NCBI GenBank assembly: GCA_034620365.1
Contig: JAQGEQ010000214.1
Coordinates: 21,018-85,017 of the forward strand
Reading direction: 5' to 3'
Length of the DNA stretch: 64,000 nucleotides
DNA from: Pegea sp. RAD2-039
Taxonomy: Eukaryota > Chordata > Thaliacea > Salpida > Salpidae
Shown here: one piece after another, positions 51,001-64,000 of the stretch
Position numbering within the stretch: position 1 is the stretch's first letter
How the letters are laid out: each line of letters starts with the position of its first letter
Translations under genes and position numbers: made by a program
Notes under the pieces: generated by a model
The model's input: only the letters and a program-made list of their open reading frames with translations
Told to the model about the DNA's origin: nothing
Databases searched by the model: none

Positions 51001-53376
51001 GTTACATGTAATTTTAGGTAAAGTAGTTTTGTACTGCAAAGGAGCGGACTCGATGATCATGAGAAGATTAAAAGAATCTTCCGAAATCAAAGACAGAACA
51101 TTGGATCATCTTGAAGTTTAATGATTCTCAAATTTTTTATCTTTTTTTAATTTTTAATTTATTTCTTCAGTCTTTTGCTAAAAGTGGACTTCGGACTTTA
51201 TGTGTGGCTAAAAAAGAGATCGATGCAGAAGCGTTTGAAGGTTAGTAGTGATGTAATAGTTTGATGACGTCATCTGTTCTCGTGTAGTGTGGATGAAGGC
51301 TTATGAGGAAGCAAGTAGGTCACTAGAGGATCGCGAAGAGAATCTTTCTTCTGTATATGAAGAAATAGAAAGAGATTTAGAGTTGATGGGAGCAACTGCA
51401 ATAGAAGATAAATTACAAGTGAGTCTTCATCAGTTTTCTTCATCTTAATTGAATTTGGAATCCAGGATGGTGTCCCTGAAACAATCCGAAATTTATCGAA
51501 AGCGAACATCAAGATTTGGGTTCTAACTGGTGACAAACAAGAGACTGCCATCAATATTGGATACTCGTGTAACATGCTCTCAGAATCTATGAAGGAAGTC
51601 TTTATCATCAACGGATTGACTTCAGAAGATGTAAAAATTTGAATGATTTAAGATCAGATGATAGGTGAGATCTTCTTCAGGTTCAACTGGAGTTGGAAAA
51701 AAGTCTGAAAAAATTGTCGCAAACTTCCCTACCAGGAGTGGTAAATGATGCATACGCTGAAAGTAATATAGATCTGGTAATTTGCATAAATCGCAATCAG
51801 TAAAACAAGATCTCTGTTGATGTAATTAAACATTGATGACGTCACTGATATTTTTTAGACGAATAATTTAAGGGAGGACCTGAAACAGTTTGGACTTGTA
51901 GTGAACGGACATAGTTTGGTTGGTTGAGTTTCGGTTTGTTTTCATCAAAATAATTTTCATCTTTTTCAATCAGTTTCACGCTCTTGAATATCATAGAGAT
52001 TTGTTTGTAAAATTATCAATTCAGTGCTCATCGGTGATCTGTTGCCGTGCAACTCCTCTACAAAAAGCCAGAGTTGTTGAGTTGATAAAAAAGAACCAAA
52101 AAGTTGTGACGTTGGCAATTGGCGATGGCGCTAATGACGTCAGTATGATAAAAGGTGAGGATTAGATTGATTGTGATTGGTTGTTGATGATGTTGATGAT
52201 CAGCTGCTCATATTGGAGTTGGGATCAGTGGTGAAGAAGGGACACAAGCTGTTTTATCATCAGATTTCTCGTTTGGTCAATTTCGTTTCTTGGAACGTTT
52301 GTTGTTGGTTCATGGTAGATGGTCTTATATGAGAATATGCAAATTTCTCAATTATTTTTTCTACAAAAACTTCGCTTTTTCGTTTGTTCATTTCTGGTTC
52401 GCAATTTTCAACGGGTTTTCAGCTCAGGTATTTTGTTATCTTCAACTGATTTGATTTATTGATTGACAACATCAGTCAGTCTATGATGATTGGTTCATCA
52501 CCCTCTACAACACTATCTACACGGCAATACCTGTCCTCGTCTTGGCCATGTTTGAAAAGGTTTGAAAGCCACTTAATTTACATAATTAGCAAAAGAAGTT
52601 TTGCAGGAGGACAGCGAAGAGCAATGCATCCGAATTCCACAGATGTATACCCCTGGACAAACCAATCAATACTTTAACTACAAACTTCTGATTTTGAGTT
52701 TATTGAAAGGGATATTTGTGTCCCTGTGTGTCTTCTTTTTTGCTTATGGATCTTTATTTGGAGGAAGTGGTTCAGATGGAAAAGATATTGGTGATCTTCA
52801 AACTCTTGCGATTGTCGTTCAAACTTCAATTATTTTTGTCGTCACTATTCAGGTTTTGAATTGATAAAATATTTGAAAAATTCTAAATATTTCAACCACT
52901 AGGTGGCTCTGGACACTTGTTTTTGGACTTATATCAATCACTATTTCTATTGGGGAAGTTTATGTATCTACTTTATTTTAACTTTTACTTTAAATAGTAA
53001 TGGTCTCTTTGGATTCCTTCCTTCATCTTTCCCGTTTTTCGGTGAGTTTCTAATTATAAGTTTGAGATTTTTATTGATCTAAGACAACAGGAACACCTAC
53101 AACCGCTTTTCTACAACCTGTAGTTTGGTTTACTGTAATAATAACAACATCAACTTGTCTCCTACCTGTTGTTTTAGTGAAGTACCTCCGAAAATTTCAT
53201 TTCAGCACTAAATCAGAACAAGTAACAATTTTCAAAACAATCTAAATACTTTGCAAACTCTTATTTTGTTACAGGCGTTGAAACAATACTTGGATAATAA
53301 CACAGAAGGTTTGTCGGAATTATTAGATACTCGTTTGTATAAGAATCATACAGATTACACCCATTCAGCATTATGA
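48091..53376 (+). CDS. ATP8B-like: P4-ATPase phospholipid flippase B (ATP8B group), tandem paralogue
   Basis: Same family and exon plan as gene A. Exon 1 is 48091-48130, and intron 1 is 446 bp. Motifs: [20 protein letters not shown] (near 48800), [13 protein letters not shown] (near 49105), [19 protein letters not shown] (near 50150), [11 protein letters not shown] with DKTGT at 50404-50418, [20 protein letters not shown] (near 50710), [10 protein letters not shown] (51025), [14 protein letters not shown] (51520), [11 protein letters not shown] (about 52120-52157), then six predicted helices. It ends ...[10 protein letters not shown] at 53376, without the long basic tail of gene A. The acceptor TTCTTTTTTAG ends 28 nt before the ATG. 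Outside two conversion tracts its introns do not resemble those of A. It appears intact, so both pumps are probably made, perhaps with different control. Confidence 0.9.
51235..51612 (+). repeat. Gene-conversion tract 1, copy in flippase B
   Basis: Near-identical to 43357-43734, introns included; identity stops abruptly on both sides. Confidence 0.95.
52098..52379 (+). repeat. Gene-conversion tract 2, copy in flippase B
   Basis: Near-identical to 44807-45088; just past it the proteins diverge ([28 protein letters not shown]). Confidence 0.95.
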
Positions 53377-54000
53377 GCAGCATTTTGTCATTGAATTTTG
53401 TTGTAGTAATTGAAGCTGTGTTTTAAGTAAATTATTAAGTTTGAAAATTGTGTTTTTTAATCGTCTTATGCAATTTATAATTTCTACTTCAATTTTTCAT
53501 ACGTATTAATTCACTGCTTCTTAATCTATGCTTATCGAGGTGACGAAATTTATTTTCAATTTTTTTTAGCTGTATTTCTTCAAATAAAAAATGAATTTGT
53601 TTTTATTCATTTTGAAATTTTTTTTTGTTTGTTTACAATTAATAAATATTTAATTTCAATAAAATTTGTTTTATTTAAATAAATTACAAAAAGTGAATTT
53701 ACTTAAATATTAATTTATTTTGATTACTTGAGTGAAAAATAGAAACTGAAGGCTTAAAAATATTAAAATTTATTTCTATTTACTTTTCAAATTAGCGTTC
53801 AGATCACCACAGAAACAACTTTTGAATTAAATGTAAAAATGTTTATATGAAGATTATCCTAAGAAGTTTAAAAGTGTGAGATGATAATAATTCCTTCACA
53901 GAGCTTATTTCATTGAAAACTGAACACAATATAAACAACAACTAGTACAAGATCAACTATAAGCCACATGAGGAAGTGATTTGGGTTTCTTTTCTTATTT
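53377..54000. other. AT-rich DNA after flippase B
   Basis: Contains several AATAAA-type signals (for example near 53583 and 53640). No gene seen. Confidence 0.4.
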
Positions 54001-54004
54001 TCCT

Positions 54005-54365
54005 TTTTATTATTCAACGCATGACTGCAGATAACTAATTCTACAGCTTTTAAAGCGTAAAACGTAAATTGCGAATAAAAAATTTAATTTGACGAAATAA
54101 GTGAAGAAACTGGCAGTATTGTAAGTTACTTTTCAAAGAAATTACCTAAATCATATTCCTTAAACAAAATTTTAAAGATGTAATAGATTTGATGAAGTGA
54201 TGGAATCAGGAAGAGACTTCCGAACCATTGTGACCCTATTGAAAAGCTGTTACTTCACTGGTTGTTATTAAAGCAGTTGAGTAGTTTAGTTTTGAATGAT
54301 CAACCTCTGAGGACGTATGAGAGATTGCAATCTTTAAAGAAGTCATTGAAGTTAAGATGATGAAA
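54005..54365 (-). mobile_element. LINE 3' end, minus strand
   Basis: 54150-54360 is the reverse complement of 13075-13290 (LINE protein C-terminus) with few changes. The tail ends near 54010 in TTATTCAACGCATGACTG. Confidence 0.65.
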
Positions 54366-54495
54366 ACTATTAAAAATTTTAAATTGCAATAGAGAAGACC
54401 TTTTAATTATCTCTTTGCTCGTAATATTTAGTTTTTACTCGCTGTAAGAGCTGTAGAATTTGTAATTCTCAATCACGCGTTGAATTTATAAAATA
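54366..54495 (+). mobile_element. LINE 3' tail, plus strand, abutting the minus-strand copy
   Basis: Tail sequence in plus orientation: ATTGCAATAGAGAAGACC, TATCTCTTTGCTCGTAATA, GCTGTAAGAGCTGTAG, ending CACGCGTTGAATTTATAAA. Together with the preceding element it forms a head-to-head-like composite. Confidence 0.6.
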
Positions 54496-54499
54496 ATTA

Positions 54500-55490
54500 T
54501 TTTAAATAGTAGTAAAAGGTCGGAGAAAAGGTTTCGATATCACAAGAATTTAATATTTAGCTCATATAGAAGGTTTTTGTATGAAGAAAAGCAAATGCCA
54601 CATCTAAGGAAAGTTTTTCTAGTAAATGACCTTTAAACAGATTCAAGTTTTATAAATCTTCTTCAAGATGAAGGGAATTTGTTTTCTTTCTGTTAGTAAT
54701 AATTTATCATTAATTTTTCTTGTAGATGTAAATATATCAGGAATTTTTTTCGTTAATAAAATTTTGTTAACAAAAATGTTAAAAGTATTTGCTTCAGGTA
54801 GCAACTAAAGCAAATACAATTTAAAAATAAATTCAAAATAAAAATGATAAATCGGTTTAAGTAAACTAATTAAGTTTTTGGTAAATAATTAAAAATATAA
54901 TTAAAAAAACTAATTAATTTTGGAAGCTAATTGATAAACAAGTTGACGAACTTTGATCAGCTTTTTCACTGCAAGAGAGTTATAACGAAACGAGAAAAGA
55001 AAGAGAATAAGGAAAATAAGAAAATGTTGAGTTTAAAAAGTCGATGAGGTTGGTTAAACTCGAGAAACTTACTTGACATTTCTTAATAGATTATCAGATA
55101 GCTAGCAAACCTATAAATAAGTTTAAAATTTAAGTTAATCACAAGCAAAATATGATTATAAAAGTAAATTAAAGATGTAAATAAGAATTGAAACTTACAT
55201 ATGCCGCAAAATATTCTACAATTCAACACTTGAAGCTAGATTCTGAGAAGATTTTATTAAGCTCAAAGTACTAAAAGTTTATCCTGAATTTTTCTGAAAG
55301 GAATTTATTTGGATTTTACTGAAACCAAATCCTTCCTTCATCTACATCTTTCATCAATTTTACTCATTTCATCGATCGCGATTTCACTGATTGAAGCGAC
55401 CGCTGACAAGAAATAGTTTTCTAATAAAATAAAAAACTGAAAAAGAAACTTTTTATTTCGAGTTTCAAAAGAGTAATTAAAAAGTTTAAA
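54500..55490. other. AT-rich intergenic DNA
   Basis: No gene, RNA gene or clear element seen. Confidence 0.4.
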
Positions 55491-56110
55491 AATACTTTCA
55501 TGAAAAGCTCATCAGACTAAAGTGAGTTTGCCTTCCTTCAAGTTTGAAAATCGACGACCTCCGGGTAAAACAAACCTGAGCTGTGATACCCAGGAATCTC
55601 TCCGTCATCCTTACTAGGTAAGAAAGATCAGATGCAATCATCATCATCATCATCGTCATCATCATCATCATCATCATCATCACTTGGGGCCAGTTATTCT
55701 GCGAATCTTTAACTTGTGCTAATAGGTAGGAGGTATAAATCTTCCTCTGGCAGGTTTGTTGCTCCCACTCATAAACACAATGCCTAAATGCGGTATCCCA
55801 GAATGCCTGGAGCGATCTTAGTGGAAACTGTAAGACATCTTTCCCTTTGTGAAGTTCTGCTGATGCCCCAAAAAACATAAAGAAAAATTTTGAGCGTTTA
55901 AGAAGAAGACTCACGAACTCGCTTCATCGAAGTTAAGAAAAAGATGTTTGCCAACACCAGGGTTTGGGTCTCCACTTTTATTATAAAAATTATGATTAAG
56001 TCTCAGTTTTGTTTAGATCTGATTTACAAAATAAAGTCTTCTCATGTAACACAGTGCGCGACTTGTAGAAGCTTCTTATCCTCCAAACTTTAACGTCCTT
56101 GCAGATGTAA
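55490..56110 (-). other. GC-richer block with a long frame, possibly mobile-element derived
   Basis: A 138-residue minus-strand frame (55914-55498) has normal-looking composition on both sides of an ATG/CAT microsatellite that reads as poly-Met. I recognise no domain. A decayed element or an unrecognised exon are both possible. Confidence 0.25.
55637..55682. repeat. (CAT)n microsatellite
   Basis: About 15 CAT units with one CGT interruption. Confidence 0.9.
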
Positions 56111-56329
56111 AGATCTCCAAACCGCGATTAGAAATAAAAAAAATATTTTGAAAATAAACAGATTTTATTATTGTAAATAAACTTTGGAATTTTTTCAAAT
56201 ATTTTTGTTCAACTTTTTTAAGAAATATTTTGTGAGCTATAATTTAAAAAATTTTAATAAATTGATTTATTTATAATGTTACATAAACCCTAACCCAAGG
56301 AAATAAAAGTATATATATATCCTACAGCG

Positions 56330-57110
56330 TCAGCTCGCACACTTCCTCTTTGCAGTCATGCTCTTCGCACACAATTGTGAATACCATCCTTCTAGACCAA
56401 GATATCGATTCACAGAAGCCTATCATCAACTCTCATAAACATCAAATATACAATTATTTTTCATTAGATATGTTCTTCAACGCACAGTCGATTATAAACA
56501 AAATTTTCCAATTGAAAGCTCTTTTGCATTCTCAAGATTTGTTTTGATTATAGAAACTTGGTTGAAACCGTTGTGTCCTGATTCTTTTCTGGTTGACGAT
56601 AATCTTTTTTGTATTTTGCGTTGTGAGAGACTGTATGATAGAGGCAGCGGTGTTTGCGTAATTTACAAAACATTGCTTGCACCCAAGATCTCCAGAATTC
56701 AGATCGATGCCATTAATTTTCCAGGATTTGAGATTACCGCTTTCGATTTTCATTACTCAAAATCCAAATTTTCTTGTTTGAAATGTACCTACCTACCACC
56801 CTCTAAAACTAATGACGGAGGTTACTTTTAAGACTTTATTGAAGGTTTTGAAGAGTGTTGTGTGTCCTAAGTTATATATTTTGGGGGATTTTAATTTTAT
56901 TAAAATTTTTTGGAATAACTGGAATTCAGCATTTATGAAAAAGTTGTTTAACTTGGATAGCAACAATCCAAAAGTAGCTACTTTAACCACAAGTCTCGCT
57001 TTTGTCTATCTGTACGACGAAACGGTTACCGTACCTGCCTACCAAGCGGGGGGTTCCGAATTCTATCTCAGGTGGAGAGATATTAGTTACAAGGAAAAGT
57101 TCATAAAAAC
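56330..57110 (+). mobile_element. Degenerate LINE endonuclease (APE-type) fragment
   Basis: Frames separated by stops and shifts encode FNAQSIINKIFQLKALLHSQ (start of the domain), IIETWLKPLCPDSFLVDDN (catalytic 'tETWL' motif), CERLYDRGSGVCVIYKT, FEITAFDFHYSKSKF, CTYLPPSKTNDGG and LYILGDFN (catalytic 'GDFN'). These are the ordered motifs of the apurinic-like endonuclease of CR1/Jockey-type non-LTR retrotransposons. Non-functional remnant. Confidence 0.7.
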
Positions 57111-57290
57111 CCTGGTAGAAGGGCTTTGTGAGTTTGGTAAAATGACAACACTTCTAAACTCTGAATTTAAAGTCGCAGTTTGAGCCTCGTAGGCAGTTTG
57201 TCACTATATTTAGTATCGTTCTGACAGCTCTTGCGATGACAGCCGAGCGTAGCTGGATCAGTCTGTTTGTTCCGCTGTATGTAAATGCTC
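57110..57290 (+). repeat. Dispersed repeat, second copy at 28150-28330
   Basis: Blocks including GCCTCGTAGGCAGTTTGTCAC and GATCAGTCTGTTTGTTCCGC match the other copy with scattered changes; given here as separate short blocks. Confidence 0.6.
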
Positions 57291-57589
57291 GCATAAACAT
57301 GTTTGCATTATTATAAACTTTTTATTCGAACTACTTCGAGCTCTTTTCCGGCGTTGCTATTTAGCATCTAATCAACACGAGAAGGTTAATCTCCTTTTAG
57401 GTAATCTTCTTTAACGAAGAGACGGGCGACAGAGGTAGGAGGGATATATTCATCATCACCTACCTTAAGCTCCCAATCACTGCCTTAAGCAGGGAAGGTC
57501 CCAGCCAAAACTACAATAATATACAAATTACAATAATAGCGTAATATAAGTTATATATAATATTAAGACAATTTACTGTTTCTGCCACA

Positions 57590-57800
57590 ACTTCCCTTTA
57601 GATGTCGATTTGCAATTTTCTATTGGGAGTGCCTAGCAGAGTATAAAATGCTCTTAGCAATAAAAATAAGAATTAAGCCGTGTTTAAATCGTCGAAATTT
57701 CAAAGTATCTAAATTGAAGAAGCTGAGACGATGTTTGCAACTATCGTATTTAATATCCAGTTTCCTGCATACCAATCTCGTAAATATTGCCTGAACAGAT
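57590..57800 (-). mobile_element. LINE reverse-transcriptase C-terminal fragment, minus strand
   Basis: Minus-strand translation gives VQAIFTRLVCRKLDIKYDSC then KHRLSFFNLDTLKFRRFKHG, homologous to the fragment near 27590-27670 and typical of the region after the LINE polymerase domain. The frame is lost outside this part. Confidence 0.6.
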
Positions 57801-57899
57801 TCGAATTTTATTTCTTTCTTTATTTCAGCATCACTATTGCTTCATATCTTTAATTTAATAATTTTATTAAAATCTTCAATAACACTCAGTGGGGTAATA

Positions 57900-58130
57900 A
57901 TCAATAAGTAAACCAAGGTTTGGACCCTTCTTCCCGACTCCATCACTGCATCTAATTCTTCTTTGAAATTAAGAGAAATGTAGCTTTAGTAATTAAAGTA
58001 ATAAATTTTGTTGACAACTTTTTTATGTTTGTGCTCTTTTGCCAGTTTTGATACGTCTTATTATGTTGCGTTTGTATTAAGATCTGCTTGATTTGCTATC
58101 TTCAGCCATAAATAAGATAAATACTTTGCC
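57900..58130 (+). mobile_element. LINE 3' tail
   Basis: Begins with CCCGACTCCATCACTGCATC, like the 'DSIT' codons of the other LINE ends, and finishes TTCAGCCATAAATAAGATAAATA. Confidence 0.45.
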
Positions 58131-59770
58131 CTTTTGCTAGTTAACTTTTATTTTAGGCTTCTGCAGTTTGTTTAGTGATACATGTGCTTGCAGGAAATAA
58201 CAATTAAAAGATAATCTGTAGCCTCAACAGCCTTTGGGTCAAACTTTTTGCACCTTACTAGTCTGTCACTTTCTTCAATTGACAGAATTTCGCTTCAACG
58301 GCCTCAATTTAAATTTTTAGAGGGACAAAAAAATTGAAAAAAAAAAGAATCAGATCTTTTGGTTATAGATCTTAAAGAAGAAAGTTTTGAAACTTAATAT
58401 TGTTACCATACATCTTCTTAAAGTTTTGTAAGCTAATTAAAATATCTTTCAACTTTATCTATCATCTTGAATATAATATGATAAATATAAATTGAACTTT
58501 CTAGATCAGAAGATTCTTTTTATCAAGCAGATTTTCATATAAAACTGTTAATAGTAAAGATAATATCGACTACTAGCTTATACAACTAAATTTTGTCACA
58601 AGTTTTAGTTTAGAAATATAAAAAACTTTTGGTTTTAAAATCTAAGCTTAAACCTGATTAGTTTATTTTGAAATGATTTTGAAAAGAAGAATGTAAGTTT
58701 TTTTATCTCAATTATTTCATAACTCAGTAAATTTTTCTTGATATATTTCAGCAACATATTTCAGTTTATATGAATAATTTTTATACTGATATTATGATTA
58801 ATAAGTTTTAATAGTCATTTATTTAAAAAATTATACGCATTTTAAACCTAATAATTAATCTTTTAATATTTAAAAGTTACAAACATTTTTTTTTTTTGGT
58901 AAAATTAAAATAAATTTTATTATTTCAAATTCTTAAATAAATCTTTAAATTCTAAATATAGAAAAAAACATCCCGTCTTTTCGAATTCATTTATTTGCTT
59001 TTAAATTTTCATAAAGCTTTTTTATAATTGTAAAAATCTGAATTTCAACACAAATTTTAAAACTGTTAAAAGAAAAAAGATCTTTTTTCACAAAAGAAAT
59101 TTACTTTAAAAGTTTATTTACTTTATTTGTCAATATTTTGATTTTGTTTAGTATATCTTTTACAATTATAGTTTTTATTTTTTAATCTTTTTATTTTGAA
59201 TTTAAATTTCATCAAACCAGATTAAGAATATTTTTAAAGTTTGTTTTAGATAATAATTGCTTATTATTTATTTTATTTACGAATTTAGTTTTTTATTTAA
59301 AATATTTTTCTTTTATAAACTTTTGAATTAAATGAATTTGAAATTAATTCAAATTTATCATTTTTCTTAATATTTAAATCAAATAAATTATCAAGAAAAT
59401 GTTTACTTATTTCTTTATATTTTTATATAATTTAATTTGTTTTGTAATATCTTATTTTAAAATTACTTTTAAACATTAGATTATAAAATGTTTTATAATT
59501 TCTGAAAACTTTTCTAACTTTAGGTAAAAAGTAATTAAATCAAAATATTTAAAATTGAAACAGTTAAAAGTTTTTTTATAAATTATGTAAAATATTGTCT
59601 AAAAATTTTGAATTCTTTTTTTAATAATTTGGTTCATTTATAAACTTTAAACTTTTTTATATTAAATTATTAATTTTATTAAACCGAAAAAGTAATTTTT
59701 CATTTAATTGTTATTTTCTCTGAAATAGTTATTTTATTAACTAATCAATAAATTTGTTATTTTTAAACAG
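58130..59770. other. Highly AT-rich DNA upstream of PACSIN
   Basis: Nothing recognisable. It ends with an acceptor (TTATTTTTAAACAG, ending 59770), 49 nt before the PACSIN start. Confidence 0.5.
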
Positions 59771-59819
59771 GCTAATTGATTTATTTATTTTGTAAATATT
59801 TTAAGTTTGAAATATTCAA

Positions 59820-61743
<1,924 letters not shown>

Positions 61744-62670
61744 ATCAAAAAAACTTAATTTAAAAATACTTTTTTTTTCTTTTTCATCAAAATTTCTTCT
61801 ATTTACTTTCTAACTTGCTTCGGGCGTCTTCTTTCACTAATTTCTTGAAATTCCAGTTTGTTAAAACACCAAAATTGATATCTCCTCATCTTACCGACTT
61901 TTATGATTCCTTTTTTTTTTGTGAATACCTTTGAGCTTCCAATTTTCTAATTTTTTCTAATTTGTTCAACTTTTTCAATAATTCTCTTCAAAATTGAAGA
62001 TTTTATATCAAAATATTTCCTCAATTATTTGTAGATAGTTTGAAATCGTTTTAAAACTTGAATAATTCAAAAATAAAAATTTCTGCTAAAAATTGTTCAT
62101 CTTAATCAATAAAAAAGGAAAATTTAAAAATAATGACGAAAAGTGTCCAAATTTGTCAAAGTTATTTGAATAATTGACATTTAAGCAGAGGTGACGTCAT
62201 AGGAAGTGACGTCATCGGTAGATAATGAGGTGACATCACTAATAGAATTAGATGACAAACGACTAAGAGCGCCCTCTAGCGGAAGAAATATTTCTGAAGC
62301 TTCTGGATTCAGCTTTTTTCGATTTGATTGAATCTTTTTAAAAATATAGATTTTTTATCTAAATTACATGAAAAAAATTAAATAACTCATTTCAAAATTA
62401 CAACTGTTTTGAAACAATAAATCATTGTAAGATCTTTTTATGATTTGATTGCAGTAAAAAATTCAAATCAGAAATTTTGAAAAAAGTTTCCAACTTTCAG
62501 ATTTTTTTGTTAAATAGTTTTGCTAATAAAAATTAGAAATTGAAAATAAATCAGATTTTTGCTGAAAATATTTCAAAAATAATCAAAAGATCGAAAATAT
62601 TTGAGTTGGCGAGTTTTCATATACTTTTAAATTTTCTGAAAGTTGTCTAAAGCTCGTGAAATTGTCAAGA
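61744..62670. other. AT-rich DNA after PACSIN
   Basis: No gene seen. Two TGACGTCAT palindromes lie at 62192 and 62207 in a short less AT-rich patch. Confidence 0.45.
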
Positions 62671-62672
62671 TA

Positions 62673-64000
62673 AATGCTAGAAGCAAGTGAGTCTTCAGCA
62701 TTTGTTAGAAGCAAGTGAATCCTCAGCATTTGCTAGAAGCAAGTGAGTCCTCAGCATTTTCTAGAAGCAAGTGAGTCCTCAGCATTTGCTAGAAACAAGT
62801 GAGTCTTCAGCATTTGTTAGAAGCAAGTGAGTCCTCAGCATTTGCTAGAAGCAAGTGAGTCCTCAGCATTTGCTAGAAGCAAGTGAGTCCTCAGCATTTG
62901 CTAGAAGCAAGTGAGTCCTCAGCATTTGCTAGAAGCAAGTGAGTCTTCAACATTTGCTAGAAGCAAGTTTGTCCACAGCATTTGCTAGAAGCAAGTGAAT
63001 CCTCAGCATTTGCCAAGTGAGTCCTCAGCATTTTCTAGAAGCAAGTGAGTCCTCAGCATTTGCTAGAAGCAAGTGAGTCTTCAGCATTTGCTAGAAGCAA
63101 GTGAGTCCTCAGCATTTGCTAGAAGCAAGTGAGTCCTCAGCATTTGCTAGAAGCAAGTGAGTCCTCAGCATTTGCTAGAAGCAAGTGAGTCCTCAGCATT
63201 TGCTAGAAGCAAGTGAGTCCTCAGCATTTGCTAGAAGCAAGTGAGTCCTCAGCATTTGCTAGAAGCAAGTGAGTCTTCAGCATTTGCTAGAAGCAAGTGA
63301 GTCCTCAGCATTTGCTAGAAGCAAGTGAGTCCTCAGCATTTGCTAGAAGCAAGTGAGTCCTCAGCATTTGCTAGAAGCAAGTGAGTCCTCAGCATTTGCT
63401 AGAAGCAAGTGAGTCCTCAGCATTTGCTAGAAGCAAGTGAGTCTTCAGCATTTGCTAGAAGCAAGTGAGTCCTCAGCATTTGCTAGAAGCAAGTGAGTCT
63501 TCAACATTTGCTAGAAGCAAGTGAGTCCTCAGCATTTGCTAGAAGCAAGTGAGTCCTCAGCATTTGCTAGAAGCAAGTGAGTCCTCAGCATTTGCTAGAA
63601 GCAAGTGAGTCCTCAGAATTTGCTAGAAGCAAGTGAGTCTCAGCATTTGCTAGAAGCAAGTGAGTCCTCAGCATTGCTAGAAGCAAGTGAGTCCTCAGCA
63701 TTTGCTAGAAGCAAGTGAGTCCTCAGCATTTGTAGAAGCAAGTGAGTCTTCAACATTTGCTAGAAGCAAGTGAGTCTTCAGCATTTGCTAGAAGCAAGTG
63801 AGTCCTCAGCATATGCTAGAAGCAAGTGAGTCCTCAGCATTTGCTAGAAGCAAGTGAGTCCTCAGCATTTGCTAGAAGCAAGTGAATCCTCAGCATTTGC
63901 TAGAAGCAAGTGAGTCCTCAGCATATGCTAGAAACAAGTGAGTCCTCAGCATTTTCTAGAAGCAAGTGAGTCCTCAGCATTTGCTAGAAGCAAGTGAGTC
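62673..64000 (+). repeat. 28-bp minisatellite running off the window
   Basis: About 47 tandem copies of a 28-bp unit that begins CTAGAAGCAA, continues GTGAGTCCTC and ends AGCATTTG. Copies differ by single bases (GTGAATCC, GTGAGTCTTC, CAACATT) and a few are shortened (near 63014, 63640, 63675, 63730). The right end is cut by the window edge. Confidence 0.97.

Noticed and set aside
43392-51611. Two near-identical 113-residue minus-strand frames
   Set aside because: Antisense shadows of the gene-conversion tract; identity comes from the plus-strand exons.
55498-55914. Poly-methionine protein on the minus strand
   Set aside because: The Met run is a translated CAT microsatellite; no domain or splice support.
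56330-57110. A working retrotransposon protein
   Set aside because: Endonuclease motifs are spread over several frames with stops, and no polymerase follows in frame.
62673-64000. CRISPR-like array
   Set aside because: Units are contiguous with no unique spacers, and the DNA is eukaryotic; it is a minisatellite.

Overview
The window is a piece of animal nuclear DNA: visibly AT-rich, with spliced protein genes, many introns of only about 45-60 bp, LINE-type retrotransposon remains and three long minisatellites. Every clear gene has metazoan relatives: a cation-chloride cotransporter, V-ATPase c'' subunit, NuMA, BTBD9, two ATP8B-type flippases, PACSIN/syndapin and a CAP/GLIPR1-like protein. 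All ten start codons are preceded at 16-49 nt by a 3' splice acceptor, and two same-strand genes are only 91 bp apart. This suggests spliced-leader trans-splicing with at least one operon. An invertebrate such as a tunicate would fit, but I cannot name the species.

Layout. At 0.76-1.86 kb (minus) lies a small spliced gene for a secreted cysteine-containing protein with a furin-type site. 2-7.6 kb is AT-rich DNA without genes. At 7.6-12.1 kb (minus) is a membrane-anchored CAP protein. 12.9-16.4 kb is retrotransposon debris and a dispersed repeat. From 17.7 kb every gene is on the plus strand: an intronless NKCC/NCC cotransporter (17.7-20.9), ATP6V0B (21.3-22.6), a kelch/coiled-coil protein (23.7-26.8), LINE remains (27.4-29.2), a short NuMA homologue with a 1 kb minisatellite in one intron (30.6-35.4), LINE remains (36.6-37.0), intronless BTBD9 (38.6-40.4), ATP8B-like flippase A (40.5-46.4), flippase B (48.1-53.4), LINE remains (54-58 kb), PACSIN (59.8-61.7) and a 28-bp minisatellite running off the right edge.

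The two flippases are a tandem duplication whose exons and introns have mostly diverged, except for two intron-spanning blocks (378 and 282 bp) that are nearly identical and mark recent gene conversion. The 8-bp palindrome TGACGTCA occurs at least 29 times between 34.9 and 62.2 kb, mostly in BTBD9 and the flippases, and was not seen in the first 34.9 kb. The genes do not form one pathway, though flippases, PACSIN, V-ATPase and NKCC all act at membranes. Exon structures were read by eye from splice sites and reading frame; no alignment program was used.
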